Positions 43,182 to 56,800 are shown, numbered from the stretch's first letter. The stretch is 64,000 nt of DNA from Coriaria nepalensis (GCA_027186245.1 CP114499.1:8747001-8811000); one strand, 5' to 3'. Translations and numbers: made by a program. The notes: generated by a model from the letters alone, not told the origin.

Positions 43182-46100
43182 TTACATCATTTCCACTACT
43201 ACCTCTAATACCAGCTCATCTGTCAACCACGTCTCGATTTCTTGACCTATTGCATCAATACCATCTCTCAAATTCACCCATTGAGTTCCTCTTAACAGCA
43301 CATTCTCTGTTTCCTCTCTGTTCACATTCTTTTCTGAGGTAGCAAGCATCTTAGACAAACCACCCTCCAGACCATTTTGTATCCACTTAATGCCTCCTAC
43401 CTTTGTTGCTTTCATTCTCACCCATGGGTGTGCATCGGTGAAATCCTCGAACATTTCTAGAATTCCCCAATTTATACGGTCAAAGAGCAACCTTCTTTCG
43501 GACCTAGACTGAGAAGTCTGATCACTGTTCTTATTCACCAGCTCATCAAAAACCAAGGGATTGATAGGGCAATCTGGAGAATGCCATGTTTGTATAAATG
43601 TATCGAGGTTATCATTCTTAAGACCAGATTCCATCAAGACACTGGTTAGATAGGAAGTGACGGGATTCTCTTTGGCTTTACACAGTCCTTCATGGTCTTG
43701 TTGCTCCCTAGATTCTTCATCAGCATCATTATCACTTGAGATGACTATGGGTACTTCATTATAAGCTTTTGACTCTAACTTCAGTAGCTTAAGTTGCATC
43801 CTAAGCCCTAAAAACATAATACGGATCATTTTTCATCAGGGAGAAGGGAAAAAAAAAAAAGACTAGCGCAATAGTTCGATATAAATGGAAGTTACCATGA
43901 AGATCTGCATTGAGACTCTCAAAACATTCAGAGCAAGAGGACAGATCATCTGTAAATGGTGGTTCGAGAACTGAAACTGGACTTGGCTGATCAGATTCTT
44001 TAGAGCTTGCCGGAGATTCTAATTTGGGGACGGGTTGAGAGACTGAGCTCTCACCAGATGGGTTACTTGAGAGTTCCTGAGATATGATGCCAATTTTCAT
44101 ATCTGGGAAAGAGAGGGTAGGAAAAAAAGTTTGCTGCAATATGAAAGTATAATTTGTGCTTCACTAAAAACATACCTCTAGCAATGAATTATCCTGGCTA
44201 CTGCAACAAGAATTGGCCTTCTCTGACAAATGAGAAAATGAGTCAGGTTGCAATTCACCATCAGAAGAAACGATTGCATTTTCATGTCTCACATAAATGG
44301 CATTTTCAAGAACTGGGTCTTTATCTTTGACATTAGTGGGTGATGTGTCAAAGACCAAAATATCGTCCTCAGATGGATCATGCTCTGAAAAGTTAATTTT
44401 TCTTCGATTCTGGAGAGGATGGAATTTCAACGTAGGCTCATTATTTTCCTTGACCATTGAATGAGAAGAATTAGATTTCTTATTACTGGATCTTGCATTT
44501 CTGCGAATTGAACCTTCTTTCTTAGCAAAACTCCCTTTTACAGCCTCTTGTCCTTCCCACTTCAAGGCCTCATTTGGCACAAGATACTTGTCGGCAGAAA
44601 GAGTATTGGGTTTCTGCCTCGTCTTAGGACTCACAGAAGAAGTTAATGAAGAAGGAAGAGATCTTGACCTAGATAACTTTCTGCTACATACATCCTTCCA
44701 GCCATCCCTACTACTTATACCCAAAGGTTCAATCCACCCTTCAGGCACATCATTTATTGAAAATTTGTCCCTATATCCTACCTCGGTAATCCTTGCATCC
44801 AAATGTACAGGCATAATAATCTCCTTGTCAGGTACAGTAAGCATCTCAGCCAGTGTGCGGCCCCTACTGAACTCACCCATATCTACCGAGTTATGAGTCA
44901 TTCTCCACCTCTCTGAAAGTCTTTTCTTGGCCTCCCTAGTGACGGAAGTTTTCTTGGAGCAGGATAATGGAAGCCTGTATGGGCAATTCATTTCGATAGA
45001 CTTTCTGGAACTTACAGCCACCACGTCTGAATCATTGGAAGATTCATTTTCAGACGTATTGCAAGAACTCTCGTCCCCAGTATATCCTTTATATCCAGAG
45101 GATAAAAAGCTCCTGGATGCAGGACTATAGCTATTTCTCATTTGTCTAGTGATCTCCTTCGCAATTTCTCTGGATTCTCTAGACTTGTGCCTTGACAGTC
45201 CCACATCGTTTGGGAGCATTCTCTTTCCTGAAAACTCTGCCTCCCTGATCATTATATTTTTACGTTCTGCTGCTTGCTTTCTATAATCCAAATGAAAAGA
45301 ATGTGGCAGAATAATATTGGCAGCAGTCTGTGCTTTCCCCATATTGGGTTTCAGAACAACAATCCTTTTTGGGAGAGCAACCACTTCATCTTTCCCTTCT
45401 ACTTGACATTTTGAACACTTAGAAGGGGTATGAATACAGTCATAATGGCTAAAACAATCGTCACGATGTTTCTGATAAGACTTGTTGTAATTCTTCTGCT
45501 GAGTTCCTCTCTGGATGTAACCACAATTAGAGTGGGGAAGAGATTCTTGCAAGTCATGAACATGCTTAGTGAATAACGATTCTGGTTGCTGAAGAAATTT
45601 CAGCAGAAGGTCTTTGTTGGAATCTAGCACCTCAAGTGCTTCGAGAAATTCCTTCGACTCCTGTAGTCTCTCATCAGTTGAGAGACGTTTAGCATCCATG
45701 AACTTTTGTTGAATGAATGCCATTTCAGCTTCAGAAATTCTAGTTCCATTTGAGAAACTACTGTTCCCAACCTTTGATGTCTGCAAAACCTCAAACACAT
45801 CCTTGAATTCTTGCTGCTCCCTTGACTTTCTTCTAGAGATCTGACCATCAAAAGATGTATACGCCCTTTGAGCCTTCTCCATTGATATCCCTCTCTGTGA
45901 CTGTGAATGCTTCTCTGTTTGCGGTTTATGTTGTTTATTAGTAGCCTGTGGAGGTGGCAGTCCTTCAAGACCCATCAATTTGGCAATAACACCCGGCATC
46001 CTCCTTTTAGATTTAGTTTCTTTTGACATCTCTTTTGATAACAACTTCTTCATTGGAGTTCCAAAGTCTTGTTTTGAAGACCTCCTTCCAAACTCGAATG

Positions 46101-47055
46101 TGAGCTACAGAAACAGAAACAAAAACCAAAATTCATTTTATTATACATGAGAAATAAAGAAGAGAGGATTAAGTAAAGAGAAACAGCATTCACAAAATAT
46201 AACTAACCGAGCTTTCATTTGAAGTAACACTACTGCAAGAACTGGAATCAGAGGCCAGTTTTGGTAAGTTCCTCTGTTTTTGAACCTGGATGCTTCCTGA
46301 AAATGAATCCCACTAGCAGTATTAAGATGGTCATTTCAGAAGCAGATAATTGACGAATCTAATATTGTATGTACTATTCAGTTATTCAGAGACAAGAATC
46401 CTTCTCAGTGACTTTTCTGAACAGAGATAAAGCAAAATTTTCAAGATCAACTTTCAGAAGAAAGGAAACAAAAAATATATGGAGGTCATGCTTACAGTAA
46501 GTCTAAACCATGATTGCCTTAGCACGAAATACATAATTTTTGTTCAGACACAGAGACCAAATCATGAACCTAGCACTACAGGAAAGTCATCAAGCGATAT
46601 GTAAACCTACTTTACAAAAGCTATACACGGCATAAATACCGCAAAGCATTTTATAAAAAACATTTGCAGAACGAAAGAGAGAGCGTTTATTTTCATCATT
46701 GAAGAAACGGCGCCACTTAGCAACTAGGAATTTGCTCCGGAGAAAAACAAATTTCCTAAAAGCTTAATTATCATTTGGAGTAAATGATCTGAATTCACCT
46801 GAAGGAAAATGCAAATACAAAGAAGATACAGTTCTAGATAGCAAGTTGGAGGAAACTAAATTTGATTCCTCTTTCCTTCCTACACCAGATTTTTTTCTCA
46901 AGAGTCGAACAGGAAAATAAGATGAATCTCGAGAAGAACAATAAAAGGGAGCTCAGACCTTGTCGAGAAATCCTTTCCATCTGGAGAAACGAGTTGTAGG
47001 AGTTCCTATCAGCTATGCTTGTAACCTTGGACCTCTTTCGTCGAAATTTCTCCAT
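43182..47055 (-). CDS. TRM19: TON1-recruiting-motif (TRM19-like/LONGIFOLIA-type) protein with DUF4378
   Basis: Five exons, 47055-46959, 46296-46208, 46104-44176, 44133-43896 and 43807-43182, join in phase to 992 aa. TRM proteins bring TON1 and PP2A to cortical microtubules and shape cells. Visible features include QRNLPKLASDSSSCSSVTSN, then FGTPMKKLLSKEMSKE. The hallmark MPGVIAKLMGLEGLPPP follows (the VARLMGL motif, at about residue 98). LLLKFLQQPESLFTKHVHDL, SERWRMTHNSVDMGEF and TLAEMLTVPD come next. The C-terminal DUF4378 runs from YLTSVLMESGLKNDN through LLFDRINWGILEMF to LRDGIDAIGQEIETWLTDEL. Most of the middle is disordered. Position between NAKR and the TPR gene fits At3g53540 (TRM19, from memory). 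No break found. Confidence 0.9.
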
Positions 47056-50000
47056 CCTCACTTGATAATATAAAATATATTTATTTAAGCTAAGAAAAAT
47101 TTACAGAATATACAGTAGGCGTAGATCGAAATCCGTGGACAACGATGAGAAAATCGCGGAAGATCACGGACCAGAAAATCCCTAGGTATGCAGCTTCGCA
47201 CAGTCATCAGCCATCACACAGATGCTCAAGAAAAGCAGAATGCATGTCTAGAGAGAGAGAAAGTGAAGATACTTCATCACTCAGCTCAACCAAGTTGTAA
47301 AACGAAATAGAGCGAGATTGAGAGAGAAACAGAGAGAGAGAACGGCGGAGCATTAATGAAGAGAGCCCGTTGGAACTGTCGAAGGGAAGTGGAGAGTGTG
47401 GGGAAGGTGGGCGAGGGGAGAGAGAAAGAGAGCGAGGAGAGAGAAAGAGGATGTTATTTTGAACATTCAAATACTCGATATACGGAAAGGCAGGGGGTGG
47501 GAGCATAATGGCCCCCCGCGCGGGTAAAACGGGGCAAGTTGTGTAGTTCCGTGGGGCTAAGGGTATACGACACGTCGTCGTCGTAGGCTGCCATCTTTGT
47601 GAATCATTATTGCTCCTCAGGATAAGATTTTTGTCTCTCGTCTATTTTCGGATAGCAAGAGGCCAGGTAAAATACACGTCCTTGTTAAAATTTGGTTCAA
47701 AATTTTCACACTTTATTCCTCCTTTTACCCTTTTACCCTTTTACTATAGTAATGTGACAAGTGGTCTAAAGTTACGGCAAAGTAAAGGTGAAAAAAAAAA
47801 AAAAAAAGATAAATAAATAAACAGTAGATAACCCTTTTAAGAAAGGAAACAATCTTACTTTTACTTCGTTATAATATTTAACACTTTGTTTTAAGGATCA
47901 AAATCTCTACCATTCTTGCCTAATTATATCACACTAATCCGTAATTAATAAAATGGTATTTTGTTATGGCTAATTTACAGTGCCACGAAATTTTGTATTA
48001 ACCTCAATGAATCCCTCGTTCAGCTCTCAAACTATACCAGTATAAAATATCGACCAAAGTACGGAATTCAATCACGTACTCTATGTGATAACATTCGAAA
48101 GAACGCCTTCGTTTTCAGTGTACATGAGAAATAAAGACAAATTATTGATATGGGATTATTGTTGTCTCCAAATTCTTACTGTAAAATTGATGAGGTCAGT
48201 ACACTTGTCCATCCCATCAGTTATGATGAACATGTTCTTACATGTTTAACTGATTATTATCTCCACTCTTTTGTTCTTTCATGAGTGGCCTATATGTGTT
48301 TTTCTGTTTCATACAATGGAGGGAGTGACTGAGACCCACAATCCATCACATGAGCCTCATCAAGATATTATGAAGAAACTATTATAGTTATAGCTTCCTT
48401 TTCTTTGTGAGTAGTGGGCCCTGTGTGAATTGATGGGATGCCACGTCACCATTTTCCCCTACTAGATAGGAGGAAAGGAAGAAACAAAGAAAGAAGAAGG
48501 GAAAGAATAAGAGAGATAAGCTAATAGCAGAAAAGCATGAAAACAAGAAAGAATGAAAAAATAAAAAGGAAACTGATTCTTCTTCTTCCTCTTCTTTTGC
48601 ACAGTAGGTTAAGAAGTTGCTGGAGAGACCTGTGATGGGTATAATAATAAAAGCAAAAGGTAAAAGTAGCAACATTACCTTGAATAAAGCATTCTATCAT
48701 CATGAAGGTCAAATCCCACCACTATAGTCTTTAACCTTCCAACATTAAATGACATTAATCAAGCAATTAAGTCACGATCACACTGCATTTAGAGGAAAGT
48801 AGGGACCAAATACAAGAACAACCAGGAAGAATATCCTCCTCATCAGTTAACAATGGAAATTAACCTAACCAAAACGATTCCTTTTAAGAGATTACCTGTC
48901 ATAATATTCTTTGTAATTAGGAAGGGAATGTTACAGATGGCAATGCAGGAAGTCAATTCTAAGCCAATTTTATAATGTAAATCAGACCACAAAACCAAAT
49001 GGCTAATGACCAAAGAGCACTAATTCACTAAGCGAGAAAGATTTTGGTAGGTATGGTATGAAAGATGGGTAGCTTTTCATCTCTAATTATTACTTTCTAA
49101 CTTTTAAAAGGAACTTATCAGCTGTTTCTTGCCAAACTGGGTGAGTGGGCTATTACTTAATGACAAATGAATCTGGGCTCTACCCTCTTCGCTGAAGAAC
49201 AAAGCAATAATAAATGAACTATCATGCATACATATATCTGGTTATTTATTGGTGAGTTTAAAAACTTTTCATAAATCTTTCTTATGCTTTGTTGGTTATT
49301 TATTGTCTTCAGCTTCCTCTTACTTGCACTTGCATATGTATATATATATATGGACCTTTCAATATTAAAGAGGGGCCCTCAATCCTCCAAGGATGTAGGA
49401 TGAGGACCACTAGAGTCCCCTAACAAATGCTTATCCCCTCTTAGACTAAGAGGGAAATTTCACAGCTCAAATGGAAATTTCCAACTGCAAGCAAAAGCTT
49501 TATGTTATTCTCCAGAAAGCAAAATAACCTGTTGAGAGGAAATTCAAAGTTTAAAACCCAAGAAGCTGGATTAGGGATCCTTGAAGGAGACATCCGTCTA
49601 CAGCTACCGAACTGAAAGCAGAAAGAATGAAATCAATCAATGGCAGATTGTTTGTAACAAAATTACTCGAGGAGCCGCAACAAAGAGTAGAACGTGAACT
49701 TTCTTCATGAGTGTTACTCTTACAGAATAGTATATTGGCATAGTAGTTGAACTAATTCAAGAAATTAAGGCATAAGGGGCATTATTTATGATAATCACAA
49801 TTAAAGATCCATAACATGATCACTGACCAGTGTCTCTAGCAATATATGAAGCATAAAAGAAAGAAACACAAATCTCCACAAAATTATCAGTCAAGACAAC
49901 CATTTTGCACAATAGCTCCATAAACAAATAAATGAAGATGCATTTTCTTTTTCTTTTTTTTTCCCTCCAAAATTCTCTCGAAACGATTAGAAAGCCAACT

Positions 50001-50271
50001 TCTTGCTTAGATTGTATACAATGCAATTATATCACCTATCATTTCCTGAAAATCCGGGACAGATAGGAATCCAAGACACATCAAATATAAGCAAGCTCTA
50101 TTTAATCCGCATGACTCCAATTTATATAATGACGACTAAAGCCCAAGGCAATTAACTACAATCATAATTCATAGGGGGAAAACATTTTAAGGAAAAAAAA
50201 AAACTCACTAAATAACTGGAACATCTGCAAGTAAGATAACTGTAATTGGACAGGACATCATCTAAAGATTC
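47056..50271. other. TRM19 leader/promoter and long spacer
   Basis: About 47060-47510 is the TRM19 5' region, with GA-rich stretches at 47250-47270 and 47315-47460. Beyond it are 2.7 kb without a recognised gene: A-rich tracts (47790-47810), a GAAGAA-type purine block at 48470-48590 and a TA run near 49340. I found no tRNA, rRNA or transposon signature. Confidence 0.45.
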
Positions 50272-51330
50272 TCAACTCTTAGAAACTGCTCTTTCCCTTT
50301 CTACCTTTTGGGAAAAAAGCTTAGTTGCAAACATGTTATCATCAAAGTACTCTCCGTAAGGGTGATTCTTCGGAACAAGCTTCCGGAATTTTTCAAAATG
50401 TTTCTCTGCCTCGTTGTTCTTCTTAAGCAGAGTGTATATTATTCCCTGACACAGATATGGCCGGAAATCCCTCGGTTCTTCCCTAACAAGCTCTTGATAA
50501 ACATCGAGCGCATCAGAAAAACTCCCCTCCATGACCTTAATCTGAGCAATCAAGAGCTTGAAATCCCTAACCTCTGACTTACTCTTTTGTTTCTTGCACT
50601 TTTCTAATGCATCTTCAACCCTCGCTAATATCCCCTTCAATGAATTATCATCCGGCTCAGATGCCATAACAAGGCCATGATAGGCCTCGATGCTAAGCGG
50701 ATCTTTGGCTAATATTTCCTCAAACTCACTAGACGCCAGTTCGGGCTTATTCATATAGCTATGAATATTGGCCTTCAACAATGGCCACTCACGGTCATTA
50801 GGATCCAGTTCGATTAAATGGTCTAAAATTTCAACAGCTTCAGGAAGCTTTCCAGCTTTGATTCTTACCTCCATGAGCAACCGGAGAGCTTCAAGATCAT
50901 CCGGATCAGCTCTCAACTTTTCTTCGATTCTCCTTGCCCTTTCCTCAAACGAAGCCTCCTCGTCCGTCGATTCCTTGGTGGAATCTACAGTTTCCACTGC
51001 GACTGGAGCTGCAATTGCAGGTCTGTGATGAAATCGCATGAAGAAGAAAGTAGCGGCAGCAACGGTGACGCAGGTGGTTTTGAGGATGGATGACGAGAAG
51101 AGGCTGAGAGTTTCTGAGAGTGAGGGTTTAGGATTTTGTGGCGGTAGGTGAAATGAAGCGGAGGAGGAATGCGAGGATGCAGAGCAGGATGACTTGAACC
51201 GCGGCGGCGGTGGCGGTGGAGTCCTGAAGGAGAGTGAAGAGATGAGATTTGGAAATGATGAACGGTGGAGATCTAGTGAAACAGAGAGAGGTTGGTGCTG
51301 ATGATAATGGAGTTTACTGAGAGAATCCAT
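50272..51330 (-). CDS. Chloroplast TPR protein (At2g37400/At3g53560-like)
   Basis: This is a single exon of 352 aa. The first 75 residues are serine-rich with few acids (SFPNLISSLSFR, then PPPPPPRFKSSCSASSHSSS), a chloroplast transit peptide. A hydrophobic stretch TTCVTVAAATFFFMRFHHRP follows at about 84-103. The body carries tetratricopeptide repeats from about 130 to 330: DDLEALRLLMEVRIKAGKLP, EILDHLIELDPNDREWPLLK, SEFEEILAKDPLSIEAYHGL, DALDVYQELVREEPRDFRPY. TPRs are scaffolds; the family is related to SLOW GREEN 1, needed for chloroplast development, but this member's partner is unknown. Homologues are intact and the same length. Its position next to AFC1 and NAKR supports orthology. Confidence 0.85.
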   Translation of the reverse strand: MDSLSKLHYHQHQPLSVSLDLHRSSFPNLISSLSFRTPPPPPPRFKSSCSASSHSSSASFHLPPQNPKPSLSETLSLFSSSILKTTCVTVAAATFFFMRFHHRPAIAAPVAVETVDSTKESTDEEASFEERARRIEEKLRADPDDLEALRLLMEVRIKAGKLPEAVEILDHLIELDPNDREWPLLKANIHSYMNKPELASSEFEEILAKDPLSIEAYHGLVMASEPDDNSLKGILARVEDALEKCKKQKSKSEVRDFKLLIAQIKVMEGSFSDALDVYQELVREEPRDFRPYLCQGIIYTLLKKNNEAEKHFEKFRKLVPKNHPYGEYFDDNMFATKLFSQKVERERAVSKS

Positions 51331-52032
51331 GTCTCACCCAGTGAAGAGTAGAAAGGAAGGGGGGGAAGGAGACGAGCTAAACCCTTGAATTGCAATGAAA
51401 TGCGACTACGAGGGAGAAGGTGAAACTAAAAACCTTGAAGAACCAAACGATTCGAGAATATACGCTTACCAGCAAGCGGCGTGGTTCGGAATTCAGCTTC
51501 TCCGCCGGCGTCTTTCCCGCTAATCAACGCGTCCCGAAACAAATTTTTCGCGGTACAGTCAGTTATTTGTTATTTTTACTGCTTCTTATTCATTTTATGC
51601 CCTTCGAATTTCGATTTTTTATTTTTATTTTAGGCCAAAAGGCTGTTTAATTTAACCAAGTTGAATTTGATACCTGAAGACTATTTTTTACCCTATTGTA
51701 AATCTTTATGACTAACAGCTATCGGTTAGATTTTAGGAAACACTAAACTATTTCGTATATTACTTGATTACTTCCAACAACAATACACACACCGAACAAA
51801 TTTCAGAACAAACATCATTCATCAGCCACATAGACCCAAAAACAAACAAAAAGAGGAACAAGATAAGAACATGATATAATAACTCATTTTAAGTAGATAG
51901 GAGATGATTTTTCATCTATACAGTAAAATCGTACAGTGCAAAACCAGACATGGTGCTATAATTGATAGTTATTTGGTAAGCAAACCCGTTCTCGGCTTAT
52001 ATTTTTTGTATCTCTCTTGCTGGGTCGAAAAA
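51331..52032. other. TPR-gene promoter and AFC1 3' flank
   Basis: No gene seen. The left 200 bp serve as leader and promoter of the minus-strand TPR gene. The right part is downstream of the AFC1 stop. Confidence 0.45.
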
Positions 52033-54988
52033 TCATAGAGGGTGGTAAACACACCTCCTCATATCTCTTGTGAAGAAAGGATGTCTTAGAGCTTCCCTTG
52101 CCTTGAGCCGCTCTGCTGGGTCATATCGTAAAAGCCCTTGCAAGAGATCAATCAGATCTCCAGCAGAGTGATCCACATGTTGCATTACTAGGTTCTGCAC
52201 AAATATATTTGAGATACGATCATGGGATTATAGGACTATAGGTGAAAATGCACAATTATATGGAAGTCACTGGTTGTGAGCTTAATTACTGGTAACCGGG
52301 GTAATTTACAGACTGCCTTCATGCTTTCTCTTGAAGTTGCACTGTCGGGCCAGTCCAGCTGGGCCCCTCTCCTGAAATATTTCTCAGCCCGACGACTGCA
52401 GAAGTTTCAGGTCCAATGTGCGTGATATAAGTGAGACATCCATAAGAAATGGCGAGTAAGATGAAGCAAAAAAAATAATAAAAAAATAATGAGCTCCTTA
52501 CTCGGCTCGCAGCGCCATATGTTGTGGAAGTGGCCCCAGAACCCTCTCCATCATGGCTAGATGTTCCAAGTTCTCATGTGTTTGAAAAAGTGCCTCACCC
52601 TGTTTCACAAACAATAGAATGATTTAAAATCAGCAATAAAAAAAAATCCCTGTTTAAACCTTTTATAGCAAAAGCTCGGTAAGCTATAGTACTTACAGAG
52701 CAAAGTTCAACAAGTATGCAACCCACACTCCATAGATCACAAGGATAGTTCCACCCAAGACCTGCAAACATAAAAAAAATTAAAGTATAATCCAATACTT
52801 CCATTCGAGAATACTGAATTAGCAGTTCAAAGCCAAAGCATGAAAATCCAGATTCCAAAGAGCTAGTAGGTTGAGGAAGAATATTATGTACCTAGAATAA
52901 CCTCTGGTGCTCTATAATGCCGTGTTGACACAACATAGCTGTGATCCTGGTGTTCAAATGTAGTACTTCCAAAATCAATGAGTTTAATGGCAGTTGACTT
53001 GGGCAGATTCTTGAAATAAGAACCTTCTTTCATCGAACGTGAAAGAAACTTCATTTTAGCCAGGAGAGAGAGAGAGGAACAAACAAGGTGTAAGGCTCTT
53101 GACTTTGACCAACAATCAGAGTTACAAAGAAAAACAATCAACTGTACAAGCTGTAAGGTTATTGATGAAACAGAAAATGATGGCTTTCATACCAGTTCAC
53201 CACATATCCATCTGTACATGCTCAATAATGCAATGTTATGTGGTACCTAAATATTTCTTGTAAGTAGACTTTTCATACACGAATGCAAGAGATACCTTGT
53301 GATCTGGAACTTTGATAAATTCTGAGGAGACGAGAAGAATGTTTTCGGGCTTCAAATCGGTGTGAATTAGGCGTAAATCATGCATAACTGCAAACAGAAC
53401 AATTTAATCATTAACACAAAGAACTACCAATAATTCATGCTTTCCAAACAATAGTTATATTGGACTTCTCCAAAGAAAAAGTCATCAATTTAACAAGTCT
53501 TCTCTTTAAAATATATGCAAGTGAAACAATTATTAATGGCCACTCCTCAGATTCTTACTAAATTTTTTGGATAACAAGAAAAAAAAAGAGAGAAGGAAAA
53601 GTAGATAAAATTGACCAAGAATTGTCCACACACATGCAACAGACTCCAAAAGTTGTCTGCCAAGCTCTCGAACAAGGTCAATTGGAAATGAACGGTAGCT
53701 GTTTTTGCGAAGAAAATCATATAAGCTTGGTCCAAGCTTCTCAAATACCTGTTGAAACCATTTAAATTCATCCGCAAGTCTTTTAACTCACAGAATATTT
53801 AGGCATTAAGAAGCATATATGACCCCTCGAAAGTAATCAAACCAGAGGCATCAATGAATACTTACAATACATATATGGTTACGATAGTCAAACCAATTCC
53901 GTATTTGCACACAACTGCGAAGAATGAAACCACTTATACCAAAGAAGTTTTGTCGTCTGCAACTGAATATTAGAAACTAGGAAGAGCAACAGCCTTACCG
54001 CATGCCACCAATATCATGCCTAGCAAGTCTCTGTAGCACATCGATTTCAATCATGGCAGCGTCCCGGTATTTGCTAAGAGACCGAACAATTTTGATGGCG
54101 ACTACTTCTTTCTTTTCATTGTCAAAACATTCCACAACTTGCCCAAATGTTCCTGCAAAGATAGTAAGATACCATGTAACACATATCACTGAGAGAAATT
54201 AGTAGAAATTGAGAGCGGAGTAAACTACTAAGCATAAGATCTAAATATTAGAACTAAATTACAAACCTTCACCCATTTTGCTAAGAATCCTGTCTGCAAA
54301 TACCGCAAAAGAAAAATGTCAACAGCCAACTAATCAACTTGCAACCTTCACCCATTGCTATGAGATATTGGTAGGCACTCCATTAAGACGTCTTTACTAG
54401 TAGAGTAAAAGAATTTGCAGATACTTACAGCGGGTGGTTATATTTTCACCAATGACGAACACATAGTGGCCATCTTTATCATCAGGCCTCCATGGAGGTG
54501 ACCCATTGCGAGGCATTCCCCCATAGAACATAGGTGGATACGCAAAATTCGGAACCAGGCCATTTCCAAACTCCTGTCCACAGTACGCTGCTGGAATAAC
54601 CTGCAAGAAAGATGGAAAATTCAACCTTATCTAATCCAAACATGACAAATAACGCAAGTCGACATTGGGTAAAAAAAGAAAATTTTTCCTTCACGAAACG
54701 TAAATTCGAACTGTGAATTATTTCTTGGAGCTTAAGTAAATTACTTTAATTTCTCATTCGAAAATATCTAGGCATGAAATTCATTAGTTACGATTTATGC
54801 ATCCCCAAAATAGAAGGGAAATTAATCCGAGAAGCTTAAAATTTTAGGCTTTCCTGAAGGAAGAGAGAGAGAGAGAGTACCTTGGGCGGAGGAACAGGCA
54901 GAGGCATGTCCCATGTTAATCTGGGTCTCTTCCGAGGGCGTTTATCCATGTTCTTGTGCGGGAATTCCATAATCCTCTGAGTCTCCAT
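52033..54988 (-). CDS. AFC1: LAMMER/CLK dual-specificity protein kinase AFC1
   Basis: Twelve exons: 54988-54881, 54600-54429, 54293-54267, 54152-53999, 53914-53866, 53748-53634, 53387-53296, 53048-52892, 52761-52697, 52599-52502, 52395-52290 and 52194-52033, giving 434 aa with all junctions in phase. LAMMER kinases phosphorylate SR splicing factors in the nucleus. The N-terminus has the basic [13 protein letters not shown]. The kinase domain shows GEGTFGQV, VAIKIV (catalytic Lys), [11 protein letters not shown] (catalytic loop), DFGSTTFE in place of DFG-x-[12 protein letters not shown] and the signature [14 protein letters not shown]. It ends [17 protein letters not shown], shorter than Arabidopsis AFC1 as I recall. 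The segment [19 protein letters not shown] favours AFC1 (At3g53570) over AFC2. No disabling change found. Confidence 0.95.
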
Positions 54989-55900
54989 TTTACCTATTTT
55001 TTCCCAAATTTTTCTCTCCCTTAGCGACACGCTTTAATCTTCCGATAGATCAGAGTTCTACGATTCAGAAATTCGATCAAAGCAACGAAATTAAAAAGAG
55101 ATACAAGGAATTGATGAAGGAAATTAGGGGAAAACGAAATAGATTCGTGCTGTGTAACCCTAATCCCGGAGCAGATCTGGAGCCCGAGCTAAACTGGCCT
55201 TGAACTAACCATGGTTAAGAAGGGGTTAACGGAACCCGGATCAACGGCGCTTTCTCTAACAATGGTGAAGAAAAGGCGGGTCCACTTATATTATTTTTAT
55301 ACATTTCTTTTTCCCGGTATAATTGATCGCGTGAAATTCATTCCCCATGGTTTATGGCCCACGGGCCACCGCTTTCTCGTTCCTTAGATTGGGCTACTCT
55401 CATCAAACCCATTTCAAAATATATTTTAAAACATGAAACACGCACCAAACTGACCCTAAATTTCTGACGTTGAAAAAATGATAATTATTAGTAGTGTGGT
55501 CTAATTCTATGATGGAAACAAAAAGCACGAAGAAAAAGAGAAACAAATGGATAAAAACTGGGGTGCCTCATCACTTAGGGAACCAGTGGACCACAGCCTA
55601 GAAGTCCGGCATAGAGGAGGGTAACAGATGACTCTAGATTCAAGGAATGCTCGAGTAGTAGTAGACTCGTTAGAGTATATTCGGATGCTCCAAAATGACA
55701 TAATACTCTTACATTACTCTTACTCGGTGACGTGCCAAAGGTGCGCGGAGGAATTTCTTCTATGAAAAAAAAAATGGATTTCGAGCATAAATTAGGACAG
55801 TAAATAACGTATGCTCCTTATGCTAAATTTGATATTTCCTTGTCAATAATGACGGCCTATAAGAGTAACGGGATGTGCAAATAAGGACCTGAAATCTATT
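54989..55900. other. AFC1 leader/promoter and spacer
   Basis: About 54989-55260 is AFC1 leader and promoter. The rest has no recognised gene; short frames near 55510-55700 resemble no family. Confidence 0.45.
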
Positions 55901-55903
55901 TTC

Positions 55904-56800
55904 AAGGAGGAAGAGAGTCGTGATGCTGATCTGAGAGGCAGCTTGCCTTGTGAAATTCTCTTCCGCATCATCTCGTTTCTTCCTCTTAAAGATGCGATTC
56001 GAACAGGTATTCTGTCTAACGCCTGGCGTACGCTATGGATACCGCTTCAACTCGGCCTGGATGTCGATTCGTCAATTCCGTCAACCAGCAAAGAGGTGAC
56101 GAAAATCATTCTAAGTTCTTCACTTTCTTATGGTTGGTCAGAGCAGTGCAAATTAAGCCTCGGATTCTGCCAAAACACGGACACACTTTCTAACTTGGCA
56201 ACCAAGTGGATTAAAAAAGAACTTCATCTCGAATTCTCGGAAGAAGAAGAGTTTCATTTCAAACTGGGGCTGAATTGCTCTCACAGCTTTAGTAATTTGA
56301 CAGGAACGGCTAACTTTTCTAGCCTCGAAACTCTTTACATTCGATCTGTCACCCATTTCGCCTCAAATTTGGTTGCAGATCTGTTCTCCAACTGCCAGCT
56401 TCTTGAAACCTTGACGATTGAGAGATGCAGAGGATTGACAAGTCTTGACATCGAAGCTCGAAGCAATCTTCATACCCTGACGGTGCTAGACTGTCTAAGC
56501 GGAGTATTTCATAAATTCTCTTGATCTAATATATCAGCCCATTCACTTATTATTAATGAAGTCTCTTTCTCATTCTTTAACCAATTTTGTCTTTTCAGAT
56601 TTGATAGTGGCCTTAGCTTCTTCCCAAGCCCAGTTTTTCACCAGTTTTGGCATGAACCTCATCTCTTGACGAACTTCACGAATGCTGCAATAGTGGTTCA
56701 CAGCTTAAATGCCTCAAGCTTGTTTGCTTGGAAAGGGAGTAATGCTAGGATCACAGACTGTTGCATCCTCAAAGGATCAAACTTGGCAGGTGGAAGGATT
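55904..56800 (+). pseudogene. FBD-type F-box/LRR gene, start lost and truncated
   Basis: The F-box is plain: LRGSLPCEILFRIISFLPLK, then DAIRTGILSNAWRTLWIPLQ. LRR-like sequence follows (NFSSLETLYIRSVTHFASNL, CQLLETLTIERCRGLTSLDI), to a stop at 56522-56524. No in-frame ATG exists upstream of the F-box. AAG at 55904 stands where homologues have ATG before acidic residues, and a stop lies about 20 codons further up. After the stop, another frame near 56630-56660 gives PSPVFHQFWHEPHL, a segment typical of FBD F-box proteins, so homology continues past the break. Intact relatives are E3 ligase substrate receptors. The position next to AFC1 fits At3g53550. Confidence 0.72.

Noticed and set aside
47207..47506. 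99-codon minus-strand frame upstream of TRM19
   Set aside because: It lies in CT/GA microsatellite of the TRM19 leader and is mostly Ser/Leu/Pro from simple repeats.
53634..53748. Apparent one-base frameshift in AFC1 exon 6
   Set aside because: A recount showed the exon is 115 bp with the expected frame; the slip was in my first reading.
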